Shown in pieces: positions 6,285 through 12,957 of a stretch of 15,962 bases of DNA. The DNA is from Candidatus Omnitrophota bacterium (GTDB lineage: Bacteria; Omnitrophota; Gorgyraeia; Duberdicusellales; 4484-171): the NCBI GenBank assembly GCA_028710385.1, contig JAQTUC010000017.1:1-15962 (forward strand), in the 5' to 3' direction. The position numbers and the translations under genes are program-made. Position 1 is the first letter of the stretch. Every line of letters starts with the position of its first letter. The notes below the pieces were generated by a model that saw nothing but the letters and a program-made list of their open reading frames with translations, did no database searches and was not told the origin of the DNA.

Positions 6285-9200
6285 TTATTTTCCCGGAACA
6301 GTAAAATAAAAAGTTGAACCGCGGCCGGGTTCTGACTCAACCCAAATTCTTCCTCCGTGAGCCTCAACTATTTTCTTGCATATTGAAAGCCCTATTCCTG
6401 TTCCGGGGTATTTGTCTCTTGTATGAAGCCTCTGGAATATTAAGAAAATCTTATCTTTGTATTTTCCATCAATGCCAATGCCGTTATCCGCTACAGAAAA
6501 AACCCATTCGTTGTTTTGCCGCCTTGCCCCTATATGGATACGCGGCGCAGCCTCACCTTTGAATTTAATTGCATTCTGGATCAGGTTTTGAAAAAGCTGG
6601 ATAAGCTGGATTTCGCTGCATACTGAAACAGGCAGGGTATCATTTGTAATTACAGCTTTGGTTTCTTCTATGAGCGGGCTTAAGGTGTATCTCACCTTAC
6701 CGAGAATTTCGTTACAATCAACAGCATCCATACGCGCATCCAGCCTTCCCACGCGCGAATATGCCAATAAATCCGTTATGAGTTTTTGCATACGCTTTGC
6801 CGCGTCAACAATAAAATCTATAAACTCGTTTGCGTCTTTATCCATTTTTTCCTTATAACGTTTTTCAAGAAGCTGAGAATAACTTGCCATTACCCTCAAA
6901 GGCTCCTGAAGGTCATGGCTGGCAACATAGGCAAATTGCTCAAGATTTTCATTGGAACGCTTAAGGTCTTCTTCTGCCCGTTTACGCTCTGTAATATCCT
7001 GGCCCTGGGCAATGGTCGCTATAAGGGACTTTCCGTCAGGAGCATAGATATTAGCGGAATTCCAAAGCGCTATCCTCACCTCGCCGTCTTTACGTATTAT
7101 GGGTATTTCAACCACCTCCCAATGCTCTCCGGTTAAAGCCAGTTTAATCTTGCTTAAAGAATCCTCTCTTGTGTTTTCCGGAAATAATATACTTAAATCT
7201 TTTCCTATCGCTTCTTCCTGCCTGTAATCCGTAAGTTTTTCAAAGGCATGATTAAAACGGGTAATTTTTGACTGCGCATCCCAGCAGATAAACGGCGCGT
7301 TAGAGTAATTAAAAATATTCTCCAGATAATCTCTTGTCTGGCGCAGTTCTTCTTCGTCCTTTATGCGGCTCATGGCAATAGTCACCTGATCCGTGACTGC
7401 TTTCATAAGCGAAATGTCTTTCTCGCTGAAAGTCTCCCGGCTGCGCGTGCCAAAAGAAAGGGTGCCTATAAGCCCTTTGGGGCTTAATATGGGGTGACAG
7501 GCATACGCTTTTACTCCATACGACCTGACTAATTCTGTGCGGCAATCAGGCTTTGCCTGAATATGCTCAGCTACAATGCGTTCGCCGTCTCTTGCCACAC
7601 AACCGCACACTGCAACACCGTAATTGAGCCACTCAATCTTTTCGGCTTCCTCTTGCGGTATTCCGGCATAAGCGTTCAACCTCAGCCTGCCGGCTTTTTC
7701 GTCAACCAGAAAATTAAAAAACACATGACAGTCAAGATGCTCCATTACCTTAGCGCATAATGAGTTCACTATCTTTTGCGGTTGCGAGCTGCCAAGCAAT
7801 TCTTTTGCGGTAAAAGCGAGTAATTCAAAACGAAGCGCGCTTTGCTTAACTGAATCTTCTGCTTCTTTGCGCGAAGTAATATTGTTAAGAGCAACTATAG
7901 CGTGTGCTTGCCCCTCCAGCATAAGCGGGTCAACGCTTATCTCAAACCATAAGGGGGTTTCTTTACCGGCTACTGAAAGCAGCGCTTGCGCTTCAACTGA
8001 GTGCGCTGATTTTCCGGTGGCAAAAACCGATTCAAATGTTTTTCTTATGGGACAGGTTACGCAATGAACAGCATGCCCGCAGCCATCTGCGCTTGACAAT
8101 GCGTGTATGCAATTAACCACGTCTCCGGGCTGCCTGCCGCAGGAGGCAGACATATCTTTGCCAAGCCATTTAGATATGGTATTGCTAATACGTTTCACCT
8201 TCCCGTCTTTATCTATCAAAAGCATACCCACGTTAACAACGTCAAAAATCTTCTGGAGGTTAGCGCGTTCTTTGGATAATGTTTCCTCTGCCTGCTTACG
8301 CTCTGAAACCTCAGCAGCCAGGCCTAAATTAGCAGCTTCAAGCTGGCCTGTCCGTTCGTTGACCAATTCCTCAAGATGCTGCCGGTGCCTTTCAAGTTCC
8401 TTTTCGGCGAGTTTGCGCTCGGTTACGTCGCGCGCCGCGGCAAAAACACCGATAACCTTGCCGCTATTATCTTTATACACCGAAGCATTATACAAAACAT
8501 CCGTTAACTTTCCGCTTACATTACGTATGGTTAAAGGATAATCCGTGACAAAACCTTTCGCAAACACCTGCTGGTAACCTGCTTCTGCCCTTGCCGGCTC
8601 TGTAAAATAATTTGAAAAATTTGTGCCTACAATCTCATCCCTGGCCAACCCGGTTGCTTTTATCGTAGCCTCGTTAACATCGGTAATCTTTCCGTCGCTG
8701 GATATGGTAACAAGAGGGTCAAGGCTTGTTTCAATAAGATTCCGCGCATATTGGAAAGCTTGCTTCTGTAAAGTTACGTCGCGTGCCGCGGCAAAAACAC
8801 CGAGAACATTGCCCGCCTCATCTTTATACACCGAAGCATTATATAAAACATCAATAAGCCGTCCGTCTTTTGAGCTGATAGTAAGGGGGTAATCCTTAAC
8901 TGCACCTTCTGAAAAAACCAGTTGATACCCTTCCCGGGCTTTCCCGGGTTGCGTAAAGTATGCCGAAAAATCAGTGCCGATTAATTCGTCCCGCATAACG
9001 CCTGTAGCCTTTACAGTTGCTTCGTTAACATCCGTAATTTTACCTTCAGGATTAATTGTCACCAGCGGATCCAGGCTAGTCTCAATCAAATTACGATGAT
9101 AAATATTGGCCTGGCGAGCGATATCTTCCGCAAGTTTTCGTTTAGTGATATCTTTCATTGAAGAAAATATGCCTGCAATTTCACCGGCCTCATCCCGGTA

Positions 9201-10985
9201 AACTGAGGCATTACATAAAACCGGAGTTATGCGCCCATCTTTATTTTTAATTTCCAGCTCATAATCAGTTATTAAGCCTTGCTCAAAAACTTTCTTTGCG
9301 CCGGCGCGCGCTTTTTCCGGCTCTGTAAAATAGCTTGAAAAATCAGTGCCGATTAATTTGTCTCTGGCTATCCCGGTAATGTCCTCGGCAGCTTTGTTTA
9401 CATCCATAATCTTTCCGGCTGCATCAACCGTCGCCAATGGGTCAATGCTTACCTCAATTAAACTTCTATGGTAAGCATTTGCGTGTTTTATGGCAGCTTG
9501 CGCGCGTATTTTTTCGGTAACATCAATGCCTGTTTCAAGTATCATCTTAGAGCCGTCCGTATCCGTGAAAGGGTAATCATAAATATCATAATTGCGGCCA
9601 TCCGGGCCCAACCACTCCCACTTATGCGGAGCATTTGTTTCCATTACTTTATATGTCTCGCAATTTTCGCAAGGACTGTTTCGGTTAAATAAATATTCGT
9701 AGCAGCGCTTGCCGTTTGAATTTCCGAATCTATCACGAAAGAATTTATTAGCGAAAGGAACGCGATAATCTTTATCCAGCAGGATAACGTAAACCGGAAG
9801 CGTTTCAAGGACCCCATACAGCCTTTTTCTTTCAATATTACTCAAGTTATCCGCAGCCTTCAGGTCATGAATCATTTTGCTAAAGGCTGACGAAAGCAGG
9901 CCGATTTCATCTTTTGCGAAGTTTTCAATTTTATAATCCAATTCTCCCCGGCCTATTTTCTGCGCGGCATAAGAAAGGTCTTTTATCGGACGGGAAATAG
10001 AATGGGAAATCAAAATCGCAGTTATCGCGCTTAAAAAAAGAACAATAAATATAACTGCGAGCAAACGATGCCTTAACTCAATTACATCAGCCAATGCTTC
10101 AGATGCATCAATCTTTGCAACCAGGCTCCAGTTTAACGAAGGAATATATCTCCAGGCAGCTATGACACTTTTATCGCGGTAATCTTTAAGCCGGCCTGAA
10201 CCGCTTTGTCCGGAAACCGCTTTTTGCGCAGGCACGCCGATTTCATTGCCCATGGTTACGCTTTTTTTGAAGGCCGCTTGCGAATCGTATTTTAAAGGAT
10301 TTAAAAACAGCACAGAATTATCTTTTTTCGCAACCAAAAGTATTTCTCCGGTTGCGCCAAGCCCTGCTGTATTCTTGATAAGCGCATATACCGGTTGCAT
10401 ACTGACCTCTAAAACAACAATACCGTTGAAAACTCCGTTAGAATCGCTGGCTGGTCCGGCAATTAATACCACCGGGCTGCTCTCTTCTGCCCTGTCCAAA
10501 AATACATCTGAAAGATAAATATCTTTTTTATCTGCTTCAAATATACTTTCTTTTAGCGTTGAAATTTTTGCGCGAAAATCTTTTGCATAATGCCGGGGGT
10601 TTGCTGAATATACAACTTCCCCTGCCTGGTCAACCAGCATAATGTCAGTAACATTAAAATTCAAAGCCTGTTTCTGCAAGATATCATCGATTTCTTTCTT
10701 TGCAGAAATAAACTCCTGGCTTTCAGGAGAACTTAAATATTTTACCAATACGGGAAAATAATTTTTGACAACATAAGAGTCTCTGATTGTTTCTATGTCG
10801 GTTTTTAATACTGAAAAATATGTTTCTATCTTGTCAGCTTTAAATTCGGCGATATTGCGTAAATCAGACAGATGCGCTGACTCCAGAGATTTTTTGTAAT
10901 TATTGAAAGTAAAGAAGGTAACAAAAAGCAGGGGTGCGGTGGCAATTAAAATAAACAGGATAATTAGTTTTGACCTGATAGACAT
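6285..10985 (-). CDS. Giant membrane sensor histidine kinase: Cache-HAMP-PAS(x5)-GAF-PAS-HisKA-HATPase
   Basis: The protein has 1566 residues. Membrane segments at about 6-27 and 306-327 bracket a periplasmic Cache-type sensor domain. HAMP (about 328-380) is followed by PAS at 385-492 with Cys428/Cys439/Cys442, and by three related tandem PAS domains at about 504-617, 631-738 and 747-855. A coiled linker follows, then a Cys-rich PAS at 907-1037 (Cys949, 959, 969, 975, 978), a GAF domain at 1050-1208 and a last PAS at 1214-1333. The kinase core has His1357 in ASHDLQEPLR, an N-box near Asn1467/Asn1471, G1 DNGIGI 1500-1505 and G2 GTGIGL 1528-1533. It should autophosphorylate in response to an extracytoplasmic ligand plus several cytosolic cues, and phosphorylate the adjacent Rcp1-type regulator. 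It is first in the operon. The ATG is preceded only by a weak AGATAG. The actual signals cannot be read from sequence. Confidence 0.93.
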   Translation of the reverse strand: MSIRSKLIILFILIATAPLLFVTFFTFNNYKKSLESAHLSDLRNIAEFKADKIETYFSVLKTDIETIRDSYVVKNYFPVLVKYLSSPESQEFISAKKEIDDILQKQALNFNVTDIMLVDQAGEVVYSANPRHYAKDFRAKISTLKESIFEADKKDIYLSDVFLDRAEESSPVVLIAGPASDSNGVFNGIVVLEVSMQPVYALIKNTAGLGATGEILLVAKKDNSVLFLNPLKYDSQAAFKKSVTMGNEIGVPAQKAVSGQSGSGRLKDYRDKSVIAAWRYIPSLNWSLVAKIDASEALADVIELRHRLLAVIFIVLFLSAITAILISHSISRPIKDLSYAAQKIGRGELDYKIENFAKDEIGLLSSAFSKMIHDLKAADNLSNIERKRLYGVLETLPVYVILLDKDYRVPFANKFFRDRFGNSNGKRCYEYLFNRNSPCENCETYKVMETNAPHKWEWLGPDGRNYDIYDYPFTDTDGSKMILETGIDVTEKIRAQAAIKHANAYHRSLIEVSIDPLATVDAAGKIMDVNKAAEDITGIARDKLIGTDFSSYFTEPEKARAGAKKVFEQGLITDYELEIKNKDGRITPVLCNASVYRDEAGEIAGIFSSMKDITKRKLAEDIARQANIYHRNLIETSLDPLVTINPEGKITDVNEATVKATGVMRDELIGTDFSAYFTQPGKAREGYQLVFSEGAVKDYPLTISSKDGRLIDVLYNASVYKDEAGNVLGVFAAARDVTLQKQAFQYARNLIETSLDPLVTISSDGKITDVNEATIKATGLARDEIVGTNFSNYFTEPARAEAGYQQVFAKGFVTDYPLTIRNVSGKLTDVLYNASVYKDNSGKVIGVFAAARDVTERKLAEKELERHRQHLEELVNERTGQLEAANLGLAAEVSERKQAEETLSKERANLQKIFDVVNVGMLLIDKDGKVKRISNTISKWLGKDMSASCGRQPGDVVNCIHALSSADGCGHAVHCVTCPIRKTFESVFATGKSAHSVEAQALLSVAGKETPLWFEISVDPLMLEGQAHAIVALNNITSRKEAEDSVKQSALRFELLAFTAKELLGSSQPQKIVNSLCAKVMEHLDCHVFFNFLVDEKAGRLRLNAYAGIPQEEAEKIEWLNYGVAVCGCVARDGERIVAEHIQAKPDCRTELVRSYGVKAYACHPILSPKGLIGTLSFGTRSRETFSEKDISLMKAVTDQVTIAMSRIKDEEELRQTRDYLENIFNYSNAPFICWDAQSKITRFNHAFEKLTDYRQEEAIGKDLSILFPENTREDSLSKIKLALTGEHWEVVEIPIIRKDGEVRIALWNSANIYAPDGKSLIATIAQGQDITERKRAEEDLKRSNENLEQFAYVASHDLQEPLRVMASYSQLLEKRYKEKMDKDANEFIDFIVDAAKRMQKLITDLLAYSRVGRLDARMDAVDCNEILGKVRYTLSPLIEETKAVITNDTLPVSVCSEIQLIQLFQNLIQNAIKFKGEAAPRIHIGARRQNNEWVFSVADNGIGIDGKYKDKIFLIFQRLHTRDKYPGTGIGLSICKKIVEAHGGRIWVESEPGRGSTFYFTVPGK
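8422..8852 (-). repeat. Recent tandem duplication of a PAS domain inside the large kinase
   Basis: The segments 8422-8501 and 8773-8852 are identical at 71 of 80 bases when compared by eye, exactly 351 bases (117 codons) apart. They encode the C-terminal parts of the second and third tandem PAS domains, including LYNASVYKD and GVFAAARDVT. A further, more diverged copy lies upstream in the protein (residues 504-617). The base identity, including synonymous positions, indicates a recent in-frame duplication or gene conversion. Confidence 0.85.
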
Positions 10986-11039
10986 ATATCTATCTGTTTT
11001 TGCAACAGAAGTTTATAAAATGCTAAAATACCAGCAGCT

Positions 11040-11068
11040 ATTTTGCCCCAAATAGTCTAACTTAACAA
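11040..11068 (-). promoter_or_regulatory. Possible promoter of the signalling operon
   Basis: On the minus strand TTGTTA (11068-11063) and CAAAAT (11045-11040) lie 17 bases apart, each matching four of six consensus positions. Transcription would start about 48 bases before the kinase ATG. A second candidate further upstream is TTGCAG, 17 bases, TATATT. Neither is strong. Confidence 0.3.
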
Positions 11069-11083
11069 GATTATTTATGTTTA

Positions 11084-11175
11084 TTGACTTTTTTCTACTA
11101 AGTAAGATTAAATATACCTGAAATTGCAAAAACCTGCAATGATATATTTCTACTTTATTTTGACTTTTTTCTACT
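11084..11175. repeat. Two copies of a 16-base intergenic repeat
   Basis: TTGACTTTTTTCTACT occurs at 11084-11099 and again at 11160-11175, 76 bases apart. The second copy overlaps the last codons and stop of the lipoprotein gene. A third copy with one internal change (TGACTTTTTTCTGCT) lies at 12829-12843 before the arsS-like gene. On the minus strand it reads AGTAGAAAAAAGTCAA. Its function is unknown. Confidence 0.6.
11123..11140. repeat. Short dyad between lipoprotein and kinase genes
   Basis: ATTGCA (11123-11128) and TGCAAT (11135-11140) are exact inverted repeats around a six-base loop, 31 bases past the lipoprotein stop. The dyad lies between two copies of the 16-base repeat. It might be a weak hairpin or an operator for the signalling operon. 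Confidence 0.3.
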
Positions 11176-11632
11176 TATATCCTATAGGATTTTCTTCAAG
11201 AAATTTTTTGGCATCTATAACTTTTCCTTTTACTTTTCCACCGTTACGCACGCATTGAAGAGTTAACGTAATATTAGGCTTCATAAAAGGGGAAACTCCG
11301 GACACAGGATAATCTTTTAGCGGCGTCATAGACGTAGAACCAAGGTTTTTTTGGGGGTTATATTCGCAAAATTCAGATTCATCGCGTTTTTTAACCACAA
11401 AAAATTGCGGGCACCCTTTTGCAAGCGCCTCTTCGCTGGCGCGTGAAAGTGCGTACTTCTCAACGTCCTCCTGCTTCATATAAGCGGTTGCGCAAAAGCC
11501 AACCGTAAAAGTATCGGCTGAAATATTTTCTATGGTAATTTTCTTGCTTTCGCTTGAAAGCTGATACGCTGCGCAGCCGCCAAGCATAATTAAAGCTGCT
11601 ACTATAGCCCCCGGCAATTTAATAACTTTCAT
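11171..11632 (-). CDS. Small outer-envelope lipoprotein, CC0125/CC1285-like
   Basis: I choose the ATG at 11632 because GGAGG sits four bases upstream and the product then begins with a signal peptide, MKVIKLPGAIVAALIML, ending in the lipobox LGGC with Cys20. The frame could extend to an ATG at 11692, but that would put 20 unrelated residues ahead of the signal and place the start inside a hairpin arm. The mature part is about 134 residues. The segment with FCATAYMKQEDVEKYALSRASE and GCPQFFVV resembles the conserved core of the CC0125/CC1285 lipoprotein family (an R/E-rich helix followed by a 'GxxxFxV' strand). That assignment is from memory and moderate. The function of the family is not known. 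It follows the arsS-like gene but has a separate structured leader. Confidence 0.8.
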   Translation of the reverse strand: MKVIKLPGAIVAALIMLGGCAAYQLSSESKKITIENISADTFTVGFCATAYMKQEDVEKYALSRASEEALAKGCPQFFVVKKRDESEFCEYNPQKNLGSTSMTPLKDYPVSGVSPFMKPNITLTLQCVRNGGKVKGKVIDAKKFLEENPIGYK

Positions 11633-11633
11633 A

Positions 11634-11641
11634 GACCCTCC
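11634..11641 (-). promoter_or_regulatory. Ribosome binding site of the lipoprotein gene
   Basis: GGAGGGTC precedes the ATG at 11632. This strong site decides the start in favour of the lipoprotein signal sequence over the upstream in-frame ATG at 11692, which has no comparable site. Confidence 0.8.
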
Positions 11642-11653
11642 TTCAATGAGCGC

Positions 11654-11699
11654 ACAACTTATGGCAGCTGTGACGTCAGTCGCAGCGAACATAAGTTGT
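11654..11699 (-). promoter_or_regulatory. Large stem-loop in the lipoprotein leader
   Basis: ACAACTTATG (11654-11663) pairs perfectly with CATAAGTTGT (11690-11699). After a symmetric three-by-three internal loop, GCTGTGAC (11667-11674) pairs with GTCGCAGC (11679-11686), with one mismatch or wobble depending on strand, around a four-base loop GTCA. It ends about 12 bases before the Shine-Dalgarno of the lipoprotein gene. It could be a regulatory leader, an mRNA stabilising structure, or the end of the preceding transcript; there is no T-tract. Confidence 0.6.
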
Positions 11700-11710
11700 A
11701 TGCACGAATT

Positions 11711-11749
11711 GATACCGAAGGCGCGATGGACAAGAGCGCCTGAAGTATC
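11711..11749 (-). promoter_or_regulatory. Second stem-loop in tandem upstream of the lipoprotein
   Basis: GATAC (11711-11715) pairs with GTATC (11745-11749), then after another three-by-three internal loop AGGCGC (11719-11724) pairs with GCGCCT (11736-11741) around an 11-base loop. It is 11 bases from the first stem-loop and 23 bases after the stop of the arsS-like gene. The repeated architecture (outer stem, 3x3 internal loop, GC-rich inner stem) suggests that the two form one leader RNA. Confidence 0.5.
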
Positions 11750-11772
11750 TTATATTTATATTGACACAGTTT

Positions 11773-12762
11773 CTATATATCGTTCTTATCGGCGCATTCT
11801 GCGGTTAAAGCCCCCTGACAGCTTGACCCACAGCCTGCAACGCAGGCCAGGCAATGTTTTCCGGTTATTATTCCGGTTTTTGCAAACTGCAGCCGGTCTA
11901 AATTATTTAGGGCGAGAGGCTCTCCTCCTATGCCTTTTAGAAAAAGTCCCAGAGCTAAATTAAAATCGCAATCGTATAGGTATCCTTTGAAATCAACGCT
12001 TAAAAAATAACGGCACATAAGCCGCTGAATATTTTCAGGATTGAAATTATCTTCCAAAACTTTCAAATATTTTTCATATTCGTTATTGGCTTTAAGCTGT
12101 TCTTTGAATCTGTTTATGGCAACATTGGTTATCGTAACAAGGCGGTTAAAGTTTATACCGTAATTTTTATATAAGTTTTCCTTATAATCATTTTCCAGTT
12201 TATCCTGCCGACTGGGTAAATAAGCTCCGCCCGGATTATAAACCAAATCAAGCAATAGCCCGTTATCCTTTGAAAATCCTGTTTCATTTAAAAGCTTAAG
12301 GGCTTTTATGCTTTTTTTAAAAACTCCTTCCCCTCTCTGGCTGTCAACATTCTTTTGCGTATAACAGGGCAGCGAACAAATAAGATGAATTTTGTAGTTT
12401 TTAAAAAATTCCGGAAGATAACTTTTCCCGGGCTCAAAAAATACAGTAAGATTAGAGCGCACGATTAATTCTGCAACCAGATTCCTGGCAGATTTGACAA
12501 AATAATCAAAATAAGGGTTAAGCTCAGGTGCGCCTCCGGTTATATCAAGAGTTTTAACCTTATTAAAGCAAAGAAAAGCAATTATATCGTCTATGGTGTT
12601 GCGCTGCATTATGCGCCTGCCCAAAGGCGAAGCTTTAATGTGACAATGCCTGCAGGATTGGTTGCAAAGATTGCCCAGGTTAACCTGAAGAGTTGTTAAA
12701 TCCTCGCGCCTTAGCGCTCTGTCGCCGGTTATATCCTCTAAAACATTTGAAAAATTATTCAT
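11773..12762 (-). CDS. arsS: Radical SAM / Cys-rich protein, ArsS family
   Basis: This 329-residue protein has the radical SAM cluster motif CNQSCRHC (Cys33, Cys37, Cys40) that holds the 4Fe-4S cluster cleaving S-adenosylmethionine, and a GGAPELNP SAM-binding motif at 76-83. Family signatures follow in order: RSNLT 102-106, SLPCY 130-134, SQRGEGVF 141-148, YNPGGAYLP 175-183, MCRYFLSV 249-256, YDCDFN 263-268 and a C-terminal HCLACVAGCGSSC with Cys304, 307, 311 and 315, which likely binds auxiliary clusters. ArsS is proposed to add the deoxyadenosyl or sugar group of arsenosugars after methylation by ArsM; the biochemistry across the wider family is uncertain. The length is normal. No arsM or other arsenic gene is visible nearby. 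There is no clear Shine-Dalgarno. Family membership is secure; the arsenosugar role is inference. Confidence 0.85.
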   Translation of the reverse strand: MNNFSNVLEDITGDRALRREDLTTLQVNLGNLCNQSCRHCHIKASPLGRRIMQRNTIDDIIAFLCFNKVKTLDITGGAPELNPYFDYFVKSARNLVAELIVRSNLTVFFEPGKSYLPEFFKNYKIHLICSLPCYTQKNVDSQRGEGVFKKSIKALKLLNETGFSKDNGLLLDLVYNPGGAYLPSRQDKLENDYKENLYKNYGINFNRLVTITNVAINRFKEQLKANNEYEKYLKVLEDNFNPENIQRLMCRYFLSVDFKGYLYDCDFNLALGLFLKGIGGEPLALNNLDRLQFAKTGIITGKHCLACVAGCGSSCQGALTAECADKNDI

Positions 12763-12828
12763 TGTTAGATGTGTAGCATATTTAACCGCACAATCTGGAA
12801 TTGTAAATTACAGAAATCCACATTTTTA

Positions 12829-12843
12829 TGACTTTTTTCTGCT
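12829..12843. repeat. Third copy of the intergenic repeat
   Basis: TGACTTTTTTCTGCT differs by one base from the copies at 11084-11099 and 11160-11175. It lies 67 bases upstream of the arsS-like ATG and after the multicopper oxidase hairpin. Confidence 0.5.
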
Positions 12844-12880
12844 TTAGTTGGATTTTAGATCAGGCGGGATTAGGCAATTC

Positions 12881-12914
12881 TCTTTGGCTGCCGATAGTTT
12901 ACGGCAGCCAAAGA
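12881..12914 (-). terminator. Strong hairpin after the multicopper oxidase gene
   Basis: A perfect 13-base-pair inverted repeat (arms 12881-12893 and 12902-12914, core CTTTGGCTGCCG) surrounds an eight-base loop, 43 bases past the stop of the multicopper oxidase. No T-run follows on either strand. It probably ends or protects the oxidase transcript; a repeat-element origin is also possible. Confidence 0.55.
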
Positions 12915-12957
12915 TTATGCCCTTAATTGCGCTAAGAAGTTTCAAATAATTTAACCA

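Noticed and set aside
11633..11692. Upstream in-frame ATG giving a 20-residue longer lipoprotein
   Set aside because: It lies inside a hairpin arm, has no ribosome binding site and would bury the signal peptide; the ATG at 11632 has GGAGG and gives a clean lipobox.
11651..11704. Resemblance of the stem-loop to an integron attC site
   Set aside because: The outer arms do not fit the R'/R'' consensus beyond AAC/GTT, there is no integrase and only one such element here.
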